Shown here: piece after piece, positions 53,095 to 61,893 of the stretch | How the letters are laid out: every line of letters begins with the position of its first letter | How positions within the stretch are numbered: position 1 is the first letter of the stretch | NCBI RefSeq assembly: GCF_020905295.1 | Contig: NZ_JAJJMM010000001.1 | Coordinates: 1,612,001 to 1,676,000, forward strand | DNA: 64,000 nt | DNA from: Flavobacterium piscisymbiosum | GTDB taxonomy: Bacteria; Bacteroidota; Bacteroidia; Flavobacteriales; Flavobacteriaceae | Reading direction: 5' to 3' | Program-made: the position numbers and the translations under genes | Notes under the pieces: model-generated | Databases searched by the model: none | Seen by the model: only the letters and a program-made list of their open reading frames with translations | Told to the model about the DNA's origin: nothing

Positions 53095-53285
53095 TAAGGC
53101 TGAACCGCAAAGAGCGCTAAGATTTACGCAAGGTTCGCAAAGTTTTTAATTAAGCTTTGCGAACTTTGCTTTTTTACCTTGTGCCCTTCGGTTAGATCTA
53201 CACAATCCAGTTTTGGAATTTGGAATTTTTTAAAATTTTGGAATTTAAATTTCCCTACATTTATAGCACAAGAAAGATATTCGAT
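53095..53285. repeat. CCGCAAAG and TTGGAATTTGGAATTTTT repeats
   Basis: AACCGCAAAGAGCGCTAAGA and AAGCTTTGCGAACTTTGC, then TTTTGGAATTTGGAATTTTT (about 53213-53232). No gene before the AraC regulator start. Confidence 0.65.
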
Positions 53286-53292
53286 TACTTCA

Positions 53293-54105
53293 ATGGAACA
53301 TTCCGGTCAGAAACTAGATAAATACTATATCAAAAAAGTAGATGCCGATAAAAAAAGCATTTACTGCCACCACGATCTGATGGGTGAATTGTTTGTGCCT
53401 ACACACAAACACGACAAAGCACAATTGCTATATGCCGAAGGTGATGTAGTTTTTGTAACAACAGAAACCAAAACCTATTTTTTGCCGGCAAGACATTTTA
53501 TTTGGATCCCCAGTGGTGTTGCGCACAGTATTGAGCCAAAATCTGAAAGTGTGACCATGCGAAACTTATATTTTCCGGTTGAAAAAGACGAAGATATATT
53601 TTATAAGAGTGAAGGCATTTATCCGGTCAATAATTTATTATTGCAAATGATGCTTTTTACTAATAGGTGGAATGGTGATCTTAAAAAAGGAAGTCCGAAT
53701 TTTGCCATTGCCAAAGCCATCAAAGCAATATTACCTCAAATTTGCCTGACCAATTTACCTTTAGAGTTACCGCAGCCCAAAGATCCGCGTTTGAGTAAAA
53801 TTCTGCGACATATAGAGAATAATTTGGGCGAAACGATTCTGTTTGCTGAGGTTGCGCATCAATTTGGGTATAGCGAACGCTCTTTGTATCGCTTGTTCCA
53901 GAAAGACCTTAATATGTCATTCATTCAATATTATACCATTCGAAGAATTCTAAAAGCAATTGAGCTTTTATTAGAAAGAAAACTTTCGGTAAAAGAGGTA
54001 GCGCTGGAAGTTGGTTATAATAGTGTTCCGACATTCAGTAATACTTTCTTTAAATTCCTCGGACAAAGACCTTCTGATTACTTTAACGGAGAGAATATTC
54101 TATAA
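53293..54105 (+). CDS. AraC-family transcriptional regulator
   Basis: 270 residues from ATG 53293; the frame extends to 53179 but that part is repeat DNA. A cupin-like sensing domain (about 35-95: FVPTHKHDKAQLLYAEGDV, FIWIPSGVAHSIEP) precedes two helix-turn-helix motifs (about 170-265: LGETILFAEVAHQFGYSERS and KEVALEVGYNSVPTFSNTFF with GQRPSDYF). It lies upstream of the TolC-EmrAB-like genes on the same strand and is the obvious candidate regulator of them. Confidence 0.93.
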   Translation: MEHSGQKLDKYYIKKVDADKKSIYCHHDLMGELFVPTHKHDKAQLLYAEGDVVFVTTETKTYFLPARHFIWIPSGVAHSIEPKSESVTMRNLYFPVEKDEDIFYKSEGIYPVNNLLLQMMLFTNRWNGDLKKGSPNFAIAKAIKAILPQICLTNLPLELPQPKDPRLSKILRHIENNLGETILFAEVAHQFGYSERSLYRLFQKDLNMSFIQYYTIRRILKAIELLLERKLSVKEVALEVGYNSVPTFSNTFFKFLGQRPSDYFNGENIL

Positions 54106-54429
54106 AACAGATGAAATTATTCTCGCGCAGATTTAGCAGATTCTTTATTTAAAATGTAATTATCTGCTTGATCTGCCAAATCTGCGAGAGATTTTTACTT
54201 CAAAATAGTATAATCTGCCTAAATCTTTTTATCCCGATAGCTATCGGGAGCTTGAAACCCTGAAATCATGTCTATTTTCTTAATGAGTTATTATTCAGTA
54301 TTTTAATATAACGTTTTCGGGAAATAAAATTTTAACATTTGTCCGAAATGAATATGTTATTGACTTTTTAGAATTATCAGTCACCAAAAAAATGCAGGAA
54401 CTTTGCAGTATTAAAATCTTAAAATATTC
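54106..54429. repeat. Repeat and palindrome between araC-type gene and efflux genes
   Basis: CGCGCAGATTTAGCAGATTC and GATCTGCCAAATCTGCGAGA form an inverted pair; TCCCGATAGCTATCGGGA lies at 54232-54249. No gene. The 180 bases before 54430 are repeat-free and probably hold the efflux promoter. Confidence 0.7.
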
Positions 54430-55788
54430 ATGTTCCTTAAAACAACAAATTCTACAGAAGATTGTTTTCTCAAAATCGTGTTGATATTTATAATCGTATT
54501 AACATTCAGTAATGTACAAGCACAGGAAATTCATTCGGTTTCATTAAGTGAAGCGGTGAAACTGGCCAAAGAAAACAATAAAAAAATCCTTAGATCTCAA
54601 TTAGAGACTACGCTCTCAGAGCAAAACATCAAAGAAAGAAAAGAACTCCGTTTACCGGATATCGAATTAAACGGCGTTTATTCGAGAATTACCAATATTA
54701 CGGAATTCAAAGGAAGCGGTTTTTTGAAAGACAAAGAGGTAACGAAGGCGATTCCTGAAATTTATGAGGTGAATTCTACCTTTAAAATGCCAATTTATGC
54801 TGGAAACAAGATCAACAACGCTATTAAAATTGCCAATCAGGAAAACGAAATTGCCAAAATAAAAACCGAAAAGACCGAAAATGATATCGAGCTCGAAGTG
54901 GTGGCGAATTATCTGGCGATTTATAAAATGATGGAACTTCAGAAGATTTTTGAAGAAAACATCAAAGAAGAAAAAAGCCGATTAAAAGAAGTTCAGTCCT
55001 TGCAAAAACACGGAACCGTTACCAAAAACGAAGTTCTTAGGGCAGAATTACAACTTTCTGATCGTGAATTAAACTCCTTGACGAATTCTAAGAATATAAA
55101 AATCGCCTTGCATGATTTAAAAACTTTGATTCAGCTTCCGGAAAACGAAGAAGTAGCAATTGATACTACGGCCAATATGGATAAAATGAATGGCTTGGAT
55201 CCGTATGATTTTTATTTACAAAAAGCTTTTCAGAACGAAGAAATGCGAATCGCCAGCCAGGAATTAAACATCAAGAAAACAGAACTGAAATTGGTGAAAG
55301 GAAATTATCTGCCAACAGTAAATTTCTTTGGGAATTATGGTTTTTATTATCCTAACTACAAATTTTTTCCGCCAAATCCGTATTTGTACACTTTAGGGCA
55401 AATTGGTATTGAGGCACATTTTGATATTTCGGCTTTGTATAAAAACAAAACCAAAGTACAGCAAGCTACGACGCAAATCGAATGGCAAAAAATGCAGTCT
55501 GAAATTATAAAAGATGAAATTCAGGACAAGTTGTTTAAAGAACATACACAATATCAGGAAATCCTTGAAAAGTTTGTGGTGGTTGACAAAGCTTTGGATT
55601 TGGCCAATGAAAATTACCGAATTGTAAAACTAAAATACTTAAACCAATTGGTTTTAATAACCGAAATGGTCGATGCTGATAATGCTTTATTACAGGCAAA
55701 ATACAATAAGATTTCTACAAGATTGGATGCGATTCTTAAACATTATGAATTACTTCATACGGCCGGAATAATGCCGGATCAGATTTAA
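54430..55788 (+). CDS. TolC-family outer-membrane channel protein
   Basis: 452 residues. Signal-like start, then the outer membrane efflux protein fold of two repeats, each coiled coil plus strands: VSLSEAVKLAKENNKKILRS and KGNYLPTVNFFGNYGFYYPN, and long helices (AELQLSDRELNSLTNSKN). It forms the outer-membrane exit duct of a tripartite pump; the adaptor and the MFS pump follow. The initial residues (about 18 before the hydrophobic stretch) are unusually long for a signal, so the exact start is uncertain. Confidence 0.9.
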   Translation: MFLKTTNSTEDCFLKIVLIFIIVLTFSNVQAQEIHSVSLSEAVKLAKENNKKILRSQLETTLSEQNIKERKELRLPDIELNGVYSRITNITEFKGSGFLKDKEVTKAIPEIYEVNSTFKMPIYAGNKINNAIKIANQENEIAKIKTEKTENDIELEVVANYLAIYKMMELQKIFEENIKEEKSRLKEVQSLQKHGTVTKNEVLRAELQLSDRELNSLTNSKNIKIALHDLKTLIQLPENEEVAIDTTANMDKMNGLDPYDFYLQKAFQNEEMRIASQELNIKKTELKLVKGNYLPTVNFFGNYGFYYPNYKFFPPNPYLYTLGQIGIEAHFDISALYKNKTKVQQATTQIEWQKMQSEIIKDEIQDKLFKEHTQYQEILEKFVVVDKALDLANENYRIVKLKYLNQLVLITEMVDADNALLQAKYNKISTRLDAILKHYELLHTAGIMPDQI

Positions 55789-55793
55789 TTTAA

Positions 55794-55849
55794 GAAGCAA
55801 GAAGAAAGAAGCAAGAAGAAAGAAGCAAGAAGAAAGAAGCAAGAAGAAA
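55794..55849. repeat. 14-bp tandem repeat, four units
   Basis: GAAGCAAGAAGAAA repeated four times directly after the TolC-like gene; a variable-number repeat by appearance. Confidence 0.85.
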
Positions 55850-55889
55850 GATTTTAGAAGCAAGAGAATAGTAAAGAATATAGATTTTA

Positions 55890-55965
55890 AGTTCCGGAGG
55901 AACGATTCATATTGTAGCGCCGTCCCGATAGCTATCGGGATTAATCCGGTGGAGAATTAGAAAAA
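55890..55965. repeat. GTTCCGGAGGAACG repeat with 18-bp palindrome
   Basis: GTTCCGGAGGAACGATTCATATTG at 55890 onward (cited in part: GTTCCGGAGGAACGATTCAT) and TCCCGATAGCTATCGGGA at 55923-55940. The first unit recurs at 59980-60005. Confidence 0.7.
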
Positions 55966-55990
55966 ATAGAAATAAAGAATATAAAATAAT

Positions 55991-57043
55991 ATGGTTAAGA
56001 TAAAAAATGAAACTAAAAGAAACAGAACGTTTCATGTATTAATAACAGTTATTGCCTGCATATTAGTAGCAAGCGGAATCATTTTGGGGATTTGGTTTTA
56101 TGTGTTCAATAGTAATCACGAAGAAACCAATGACGCGCAGGTAGAGCAATATGTAACGCCAATTATGTCGCGTATTACGGGTTATGTGCAGGAAGTTCGT
56201 TTTGATGAAAATCAGTTTGTACATAAAGGTGATACTTTAGTTATTATTGATAATCGAGAATACAAATCAAAATTGAATGTGGCGCTGGCCGATGTTCAAA
56301 GCGCGAAACAAAGCAGCGTTGTGGCAGAGAAAAATGTAGCAACGACCGCAAGTTCAACTGCAATTGGAGAATCGCAATTGGCTGCAGCCAAAACCAATCT
56401 TTGGAAAACAAAATTAGAATACGAACGTTATCAGGCTTTGGTAAAAGACGAAGCCGCAACATCGCAACAATTAGAGAAAGTACGAGCAGATTACGAATCG
56501 GCGCAAGCCCATTTTCAGGAAATGAGAGAAAGAATTCAGTCTTCGAATTTAAGTACTTCTCAGGCTCAGGCCAATGTTCCTACGATGCAAACCAATATTG
56601 CGTCGAAACAAGCGGTGGCTGATAATGCTGCATTGTTTCTTTCATATACCATAATTACCGCGCCATATGACGGTTGGGTAGGCAAGAGAACTTTGCAACC
56701 GGGACAAATGGTCAAAGAAGGACAGTCGTTGCTTTCGATAGTAAGTAAAGAAAAATGGATTACGGCCAATTTTAAAGAAACGCAATTGCAATATTTAACC
56801 GTTGGTCAGGAAGTTCGCATTCAGGCTGATGCATTGAGTGGTAAAGAATTTACAGGAATCATCACTTCACTATCTCCTGCAAGTGGTGCGAGATTTTCGT
56901 TATTGCCACCGGATAATGCAACAGGAAACTTTGTAAAAATCGAACAAAGAATTCCGGTTCGTATTCAATTGAAAGAAACTAATAAACACGCTGAATTTTT
57001 AAGAGCCGGAATGAATATCACCGTTATCGCCGAACACCAATAA
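55991..57043 (+). CDS. EmrA/HlyD-like membrane fusion protein
   Basis: 350 residues. One N-terminal membrane helix (VLITVIACILVASGIILGIWF), the characteristic EETNDAQVEQYVTPIMSRITGYV, cited in part as NDAQVEQYVTPIMSRITGYV, the first lipoyl half, a coiled-coil hairpin, and the second half ITAPYDGWVGKRTLQPGQMV with ANFKETQLQYLTVGQEV. It joins the MFS pump to TolC. It is 1 base upstream of the pump gene, forming an operon. Confidence 0.94.
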   Translation: MVKIKNETKRNRTFHVLITVIACILVASGIILGIWFYVFNSNHEETNDAQVEQYVTPIMSRITGYVQEVRFDENQFVHKGDTLVIIDNREYKSKLNVALADVQSAKQSSVVAEKNVATTASSTAIGESQLAAAKTNLWKTKLEYERYQALVKDEAATSQQLEKVRADYESAQAHFQEMRERIQSSNLSTSQAQANVPTMQTNIASKQAVADNAALFLSYTIITAPYDGWVGKRTLQPGQMVKEGQSLLSIVSKEKWITANFKETQLQYLTVGQEVRIQADALSGKEFTGIITSLSPASGARFSLLPPDNATGNFVKIEQRIPVRIQLKETNKHAEFLRAGMNITVIAEHQ

Positions 57044-57044
57044 A

Positions 57045-58628
57045 ATGGAAGATAAAAGTATTTTTAAATCCTGGGTTCCAAAATGGGCAATCATAATTAT
57101 TTTGTTTGTCTGTCTCTTGCATTCCATGATTTTATTGGGAGTTTATACTTCAAACGTAACCTACGCAGCGAGTTTTCTGGACATTGAGCCCGAAGATTTG
57201 CAGTTTGCAATGTGTGTTACCTACGGAACTTTGCTGGCCACGATTTTGATCGAAAGTAGATTTTCGAGTTTCTTCCCTGCCAAAAATTATCTCATGGCGG
57301 TTTATTCGGTTATTGGGATTACGATAATTTCATCAGCCTATATTACGAACTTTTATGTCTTTTTATTGCTGCGTGTTGCCGAAGGGATTTTAATGGCGCT
57401 TCCGGTTATTACAATCAGACAATTGTTGATAGAACAGTTTCATTCAAAAAACGCCATCATAATTGGTTTCTCTTTTTATTACGGATCATTGTTATTGTCA
57501 ACGCCGTTTATCATGAATATCGCCGTTTGGTTTCTGGATCATTACGATTGGAAATACATGTTGTATGTTTCGGGCGGACTTCAGGTTCTGAATGTTTTTT
57601 TGATTCTGGTTACTTTTCGCGGACATAGAATCACAAAGAAAATTCCGTTGTATCAAATCGACTGGATCAGTTATATTTTGGTTTTAACGGCGATTCTTTG
57701 TGGTGCTTACTTTTTTGTTTATGCCGAAAAAAAATACTGGTTTGAGTCTTCGCACATGGTTTTAATGCTAATGATTGCCTTGATTACAGGAGGTTTATTT
57801 ATTTTTAAAGAACTTTTGGTAAAAAGACCCACTTTTGATTTCGAAGTTTTTAAATACGCCAATCTCCGAATTGGGTTTTTATTGTTCTTCCTTTTTTACA
57901 TCAGCAGAGCAACATTGAGTCTTTGTCATTCGGCGATGTATTCAATCTGGAATTGGGATCCATCCCGAGTTGCCGGAGTACAATACATAAACGGATTAGG
58001 AAACGTAATCGGACTTATTTTGGCTGCTTTTTTTCTAATGAAATCCGTTTCGACCAAAGTCATTTTTATCATCGGGTTTTCGTTAATTGCGTTATTTCAC
58101 TTTTGGTTTACATTCCTTTTTGTACCTGATGTCGCTTTATCAGATATTATCATTCCGTATATTCTGCAAGGTATTGGTGTTGGATTTTTATTTGTACCGT
58201 TAATATTATTCACTACATCATCGGTTCCGGCAAAAATGGCGGTTTCTTCAGGAATTGTTGGGGTTTCAGGACGTTTCTGGGGAAGCACAATTGGATTTTG
58301 TGTCATGCAGAATGCGATGGTATTTTTAAACAAAAAACACTTTCTTAAACTAAGCCAATTCGTAACCGGAGATAATCCGCAAGCTCAGGAAACAATCACC
58401 AAAACAGCGCAGAGTTTCGCTGCAAAAGGATATTCGCTTGACGAGTCGAATGCTCTTGCCTTAAAAAAAGTCTTCGGAACCATCACCAAACAATCGACTT
58501 TACTGGCCGATATGGAGATTTATACCATCGTAGGTTATGGTTTGGTGGTTTTAATTATTCTTATTGCATGCAATCAACATTTAAGACAAACAATGACGTT
58601 GGTTAAGAGCAAGATTTGGATAGGGTAA
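57045..58628 (+). CDS. EmrB/DHA2-type MFS drug exporter
   Basis: 527 residues with about 14 membrane helices, the size of the DHA2 branch. It shows the family features of proton-driven drug antiporters, including the R near LLLRVAEGILMALPV and the GxxxGP-like helix. With the adaptor and channel genes it forms a tripartite efflux pump. No motif identifies its drug. It follows the adaptor after a 1-base gap and ends near a repeat-filled gap. Confidence 0.92.
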   Translation: MEDKSIFKSWVPKWAIIIILFVCLLHSMILLGVYTSNVTYAASFLDIEPEDLQFAMCVTYGTLLATILIESRFSSFFPAKNYLMAVYSVIGITIISSAYITNFYVFLLLRVAEGILMALPVITIRQLLIEQFHSKNAIIIGFSFYYGSLLLSTPFIMNIAVWFLDHYDWKYMLYVSGGLQVLNVFLILVTFRGHRITKKIPLYQIDWISYILVLTAILCGAYFFVYAEKKYWFESSHMVLMLMIALITGGLFIFKELLVKRPTFDFEVFKYANLRIGFLLFFLFYISRATLSLCHSAMYSIWNWDPSRVAGVQYINGLGNVIGLILAAFFLMKSVSTKVIFIIGFSLIALFHFWFTFLFVPDVALSDIIIPYILQGIGVGFLFVPLILFTTSSVPAKMAVSSGIVGVSGRFWGSTIGFCVMQNAMVFLNKKHFLKLSQFVTGDNPQAQETITKTAQSFAAKGYSLDESNALALKKVFGTITKQSTLLADMEIYTIVGYGLVVLIILIACNQHLRQTMTLVKSKIWIG

Positions 58629-58659
58629 ATGTTTTTTTGTTTCAGGTTTGAAGTTGTTC

Positions 58660-59030
58660 GCATTTTTTGTCATCCTGAGCGAAGTCGAAGGACACGCACG
58701 GAACTCTGCAACGAAAGCCCAATCTTTGTCGGGTTTAATCTCGCAAAGGCGCGAAGCCGCAAAGATTTTATTTTAAAGCTACAGATTAGATTCAAAGGAT
58801 TTTTTTCACGCAGATTCTACAGATTTTAGCAGATTTAATTTTGATTATAATAATATCTGCGTTTATCCGCTTAGATCTTTTTAAAATCTGCGTGAAACAA
58901 AAACTTTGCGCCTCTGCTCCCGATAGCTATGGGGATTGCGAGATTAAAAAAAACTCAGCGAATCTCTGCGAAAAATCTCTGTGCAACTCTGCGAAAAAAC
59001 TTATCTTGCAACCGTTAAAAAAATAAAATA
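58660..59030. repeat. Gene-free repeat region after the MFS gene
   Basis: TCATCCTGAGCGAAGTCGAA (58672 onward), TCGCAAAGGCGCGAAGCCGC, CACGCAGATTCTACAGATTT and AATCTGCGTGAAAC as inverted arms (58808-58895), and a mutated palindrome TCCCGATAGCTATGGGGA (58918-58935). The last 40 bases form the next gene's leader. Confidence 0.75.
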
Positions 59031-59032
59031 CA

Positions 59033-59692
59033 ATGAAGCAGCAATGTGTAATTTTTGATATGGATGGCGTGATTTGTCACACCAATCCGCATCATGCAAA
59101 AGCTTTCGAGGCATTTTTCGATAAATATCAAATTTCTCACTCAGAGCAGGAATTTGAAGAACATATGTACGGAAAACATAATGGATATATTATGACGCAT
59201 TTCTTCAAGCGCCCAATTGCGGGAGAAGAACTCGTAAAACTCGAAGACGAAAAAGAAGGAATGTTTCGTGAAATTTATAAAGACAAAGTCGAAACCATTC
59301 CGCATTATTTGGATTTTTTAAGCGAACTGAAATCTCGAGGTTTCAAAACGGCTGTGGCAACATCTGCACCGCGCGCGAATCTTGATTTGATTATGGGCGC
59401 ACTAAAATTCGAAGACAAAATGGATTCTGTAATGGCAAGCGAAGACGTAAAATTTCATAAGCCAAATCCCGAAGTATATCTGGAATCTGCCAAACGCGTT
59501 GGCGTTTCTCCGTCTGATTGTATTGTTTTCGAAGATTCTTTTTCGGGTGTTACAGCGGGCTTAAATGCAGGAATGAAAGTGGTTGGCGTTTTGAGTACGC
59601 ATACAAAAGAACAGCTTCCGCCATGTAGTTTTTACATCAATGATTATAGCGAAATTAATGTCGATAAAGTTTTGGAATTATTAAACAGCTAG
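59033..59692 (+). CDS. HAD-superfamily phosphatase / phosphomutase-like
   Basis: 219 residues. Motif I DMDGVI with Asp nucleophile (residue 9 region), motif II ATSAPR (Ser/Thr), motif III KPNPEVYLESAKRV and motif IV VFEDSFSGVTAG. A four-helix cap domain (about 15-85) makes it subclass IA, as in phosphoglycolate phosphatases and beta-phosphoglucomutases. Substrate unknown. Confidence 0.92.
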   Translation: MKQQCVIFDMDGVICHTNPHHAKAFEAFFDKYQISHSEQEFEEHMYGKHNGYIMTHFFKRPIAGEELVKLEDEKEGMFREIYKDKVETIPHYLDFLSELKSRGFKTAVATSAPRANLDLIMGALKFEDKMDSVMASEDVKFHKPNPEVYLESAKRVGVSPSDCIVFEDSFSGVTAGLNAGMKVVGVLSTHTKEQLPPCSFYINDYSEINVDKVLELLNS

Positions 59693-60055
59693 AATTTTTA
59701 AACCATATAAGAGATATAAGTTCATTTAAATACAGCCTTTGTCAAAGTTTCGAACTTTGACAAAGGTTTTTTTACGCACAGTTTGTCATTCTGAGGAACG
59801 AAGAATCACACTAGTAATTCGACAAAGATTGACGGATATTCTTTGCGGAGCTTCTCGCGAGGATTTCTCCCTTCGCTCGAAATGACAAGATTGGGGTTGC
59901 TTTACGCTCCAAGGGATTGATCCCGATAGCTATTGGGACTAGCTACAAAATAAATCATTCCTCCGGAATTTCACAAAGAGTTCCGGAGGAACGGAACATA
60001 TTGTAGGGATGGATTTTAATCCATCTTTGCAGTTAGAAATGATAAAGTAAGCGAA
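59693..60055. repeat. Repeat cluster
   Basis: CCATATAAGAGATATAAGTT (59703 onward), GTCATTCTGAGGAACGAAGA, CGGAGCTTCTCGCGAGG, GCTCGAAATGACAAG, TCCCGATAGCTATTGGGA (59921-59938) and GTTCCGGAGGAACGGAACAT. No gene. Confidence 0.75.
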
Positions 60056-60058
60056 TAG

Positions 60059-60092
60059 CCTTCAGTTTTTAACTGGAGGTTTTTTTTTTTTT
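60059..60092 (+). terminator. Hairpin with T run
   Basis: CCTTCAGTTTTTAACTGGAGG followed by at least twelve T. Confidence 0.75.
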
Positions 60093-60166
60093 AAGAAAGG
60101 CTTTAGCCAAAATTTGATTTTATATATGAAAATAATAATTAGAGTTGAACGCATATATGGGTTCAA

Positions 60167-60446
60167 ATGAAAATAAGTTTTGAGGATTTTTGCTTTTTCA
60201 AACTTTAAAATTAGGAACAAAAATCATCTTTCAAAAGAAGTTGAAGCAAGACTAAAAGATTTTTTTATTGATGTTATGGATCCCGTAGATATGGCAAAGA
60301 CGATACGACAAGTAAATCATATTCTTTCTTTATGTGTAATGCGTGGATGCGAAACGGTAGAATCTGAAGTAAAAAATATTGAAGATAATTTTTATTGGCT
60401 CAATAAATTAGCCGAAGCTTTAGATCCTTATTTGGATGTTGATTGA
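60167..60446 (+). CDS. Small hypothetical protein, possibly frameshifted at its 5' end
   Basis: The main frame runs from TTG 60180 to 60446 and has 88 codons, rich in helix (VEARLKDFFIDVMDPVDMAK). No ATG precedes it in frame. An ATG at 60167 in the neighbouring frame reads MKISFEDFCFFKL before a stop; joining it with the main frame by one base near 60200 would give a continuous MKISFEDFCFFNFKIRNKNH. This suggests a frameshift or a sequencing error, or a TTG start. No family is recognised. Confidence 0.5.
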
Positions 60447-60599
60447 TAGAGAAAAGGCGCTTTTTGCAAGCTTATTTCGATGTGAGTGAATAAAACAACA
60501 AATCGGTAAAAAAACGAGATATCTTACTAACTTTTTTTTTCATGATAAATGACCTGTTGATAATATTCAAAATCACCCGTCAAACATGACAGATTGTAT

Positions 60600-60720
60600 A
60601 AATATTGCAATATAGGTTTTTATTTCCACGGAGGAGAAATCTCCATAAGTAACTCCGCAAAGAAAATTAGCAATATATGCCGATCTGCTTGCCGTTACTT
60701 ATGGAAATTACAAATCATAG
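60600..60720. repeat. Inverted repeat between the small gene and CBASS
   Basis: CCATAAGTAAC (60644-60654) and GTTACTTATGG (60697-60707) are perfect arms inside a block with GGAGGAGAAATCTCC palindrome and CTCCGCAAAGAAAATTAGC. It marks the left edge of the CBASS operon. Confidence 0.65.
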
Positions 60721-60734
60721 ATTAAAAGAATAGT

Positions 60735-61496
60735 CTAAACTTTGCAATGTTTCTGCTTAATTTTTTCCCATTCAGAAGAGAGTTGTGTATTCATTTTTTT
60801 GAAAATTTTGCTATCTAATGAAATGCCTGCCCAAGATAAGTTCTTTTCATAAATAATGATGTTGTTAACAATGTTTTGAACAATCTTTTCTTCATTAACT
60901 GATTTGAAAATTAATTTATAATTATTAAATACAGATTTAACATTTGAATTTAATTTGTAAAGTTTAAATGTCTGTAGAATTATTGTAAACGGTAAGGCAG
61001 ACTGAAAAACTAGAGTAATAATTTCTTTATTGGAAAATATGCAGACAAATAAAAAAACTACGAATACTATACTTAATTTTATATACTCCTTTGGAAGCAT
61101 TTTTGAAGTTATACATTTCGTAAAAAAAACATTTTCAAAATTATTTATACCTAATTTATTTATACCAACTTTTACCTCTTCATTAGAGAAGTAATCTTTA
61201 GAATTTTCTTCCGAAAAACTAGAATCTAAACTGTTGTCAATAAAATCTAAACTTCTGATACTTTCTGCTTTATGAAAAACATAACTTTGAATAGAATCAA
61301 TAACAAAGTAAATTACTGACAGAAATGCAAGAGCACAGTTGAAGAATTCCTTGATTCCCTCCACAGAGAATTTAAAAAATTCTAAAACAAGAAGAAAAAC
61401 GGAAATAATAATTGAGACAACAAGAATTGAACTAGAAAAAATGCTAGTTTTATTCAGCCAATCATAATAATTTGCATGTGGTACTTTTTCACTCAT
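60735..61496 (-). CDS. CBASS effector with four membrane helices (S-4TM-like)
   Basis: 253 residues. Two N-terminal helices (about 15-70), a cytoplasmic region and two further helices (about 136-180). The segment ENSKDYFSNEEVKVGINKLG with ENVFFTKCITSKML resembles the S-4TM family of putative pore-forming effectors of nucleotide-signalling systems. It starts inside the end of the E2-like gene (8-base overlap, ATGAGTGA). The usual model is that a cyclic nucleotide made by the neighbouring synthase opens it and kills the infected cell. Family is moderately sure; context is strong. Confidence 0.78.
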   Translation of the reverse strand: MSEKVPHANYYDWLNKTSIFSSSILVVSIIISVFLLVLEFFKFSVEGIKEFFNCALAFLSVIYFVIDSIQSYVFHKAESIRSLDFIDNSLDSSFSEENSKDYFSNEEVKVGINKLGINNFENVFFTKCITSKMLPKEYIKLSIVFVVFLFVCIFSNKEIITLVFQSALPFTIILQTFKLYKLNSNVKSVFNNYKLIFKSVNEEKIVQNIVNNIIIYEKNLSWAGISLDSKIFKKMNTQLSSEWEKIKQKHCKV

Positions 61497-61857
61497 CTTT
61501 TTTATTGTTTTTAATGTGTTCAGCTTCAGGGCCTAACCATTTACCGGTCTCCAGCCATACTTCATAAAAATAAATCCATCCTGCTGTCCAAGGAACTATA
61601 TCCTTAGCAATTAATTTACCGTGAGACCATTTGTAATCTTTAGGGTGATAGAGACATAAAGATTTACTCTCGTGGTAGAAATGAATTGGTTTTTCAACTA
61701 AAACGGGACTCAATATTCTAACTAAAGGTCTTAAATTTCCACGGTATGTTATCGATACGGTATATTTTGGAAATTCTGGTTTTACAATTAGTTCTCCTAT
61801 AAATTCAATTTCGTCTCCTTTTACAATTGATCTGAATTGTGGATAATTCGACTTCAT
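61489..61857 (-). CDS. CBASS E2-like conjugation protein
   Basis: 122 residues. The core matches prokaryotic E2-like proteins of type II CBASS: SKSLCLYHPKDYKWS with the candidate catalytic Cys68, then LIAKDIVPWTAGWIYFYEVW and LETGKWLGPEAEH. E2 proteins of short type II CBASS conjugate the C-terminus of the CD-NTase to another molecule and raise its activity. No E1 domain and no JAB deconjugase gene is present. It lies between the synthase (36-base gap) and the effector. Confidence 0.82.
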   Translation of the reverse strand: MKSNYPQFRSIVKGDEIEFIGELIVKPEFPKYTVSITYRGNLRPLVRILSPVLVEKPIHFYHESKSLCLYHPKDYKWSHGKLIAKDIVPWTAGWIYFYEVWLETGKWLGPEAEHIKNNKKDE

Positions 61858-61893
61858 CGCCTGAATTTGAATATTTGGATTATAGTGTTTTTT

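Noticed and set aside
52904..53110. Minus-strand frame over tRNA-Asp copy 2
   Set aside because: It reads through the tRNA gene and its terminator; an artefact.
53179..53292. N-terminal extension of the AraC-type regulator
   Set aside because: It is encoded by TTGGAATTT-type repeat DNA; the ATG at 53293 gives the normal cupin start.
60447..60734. Second copy of the tRNA-Leu 3' end as an attachment site for the CBASS island
   Set aside because: I searched by eye for the TGCGGATAATAGGACTCG text and found no match.
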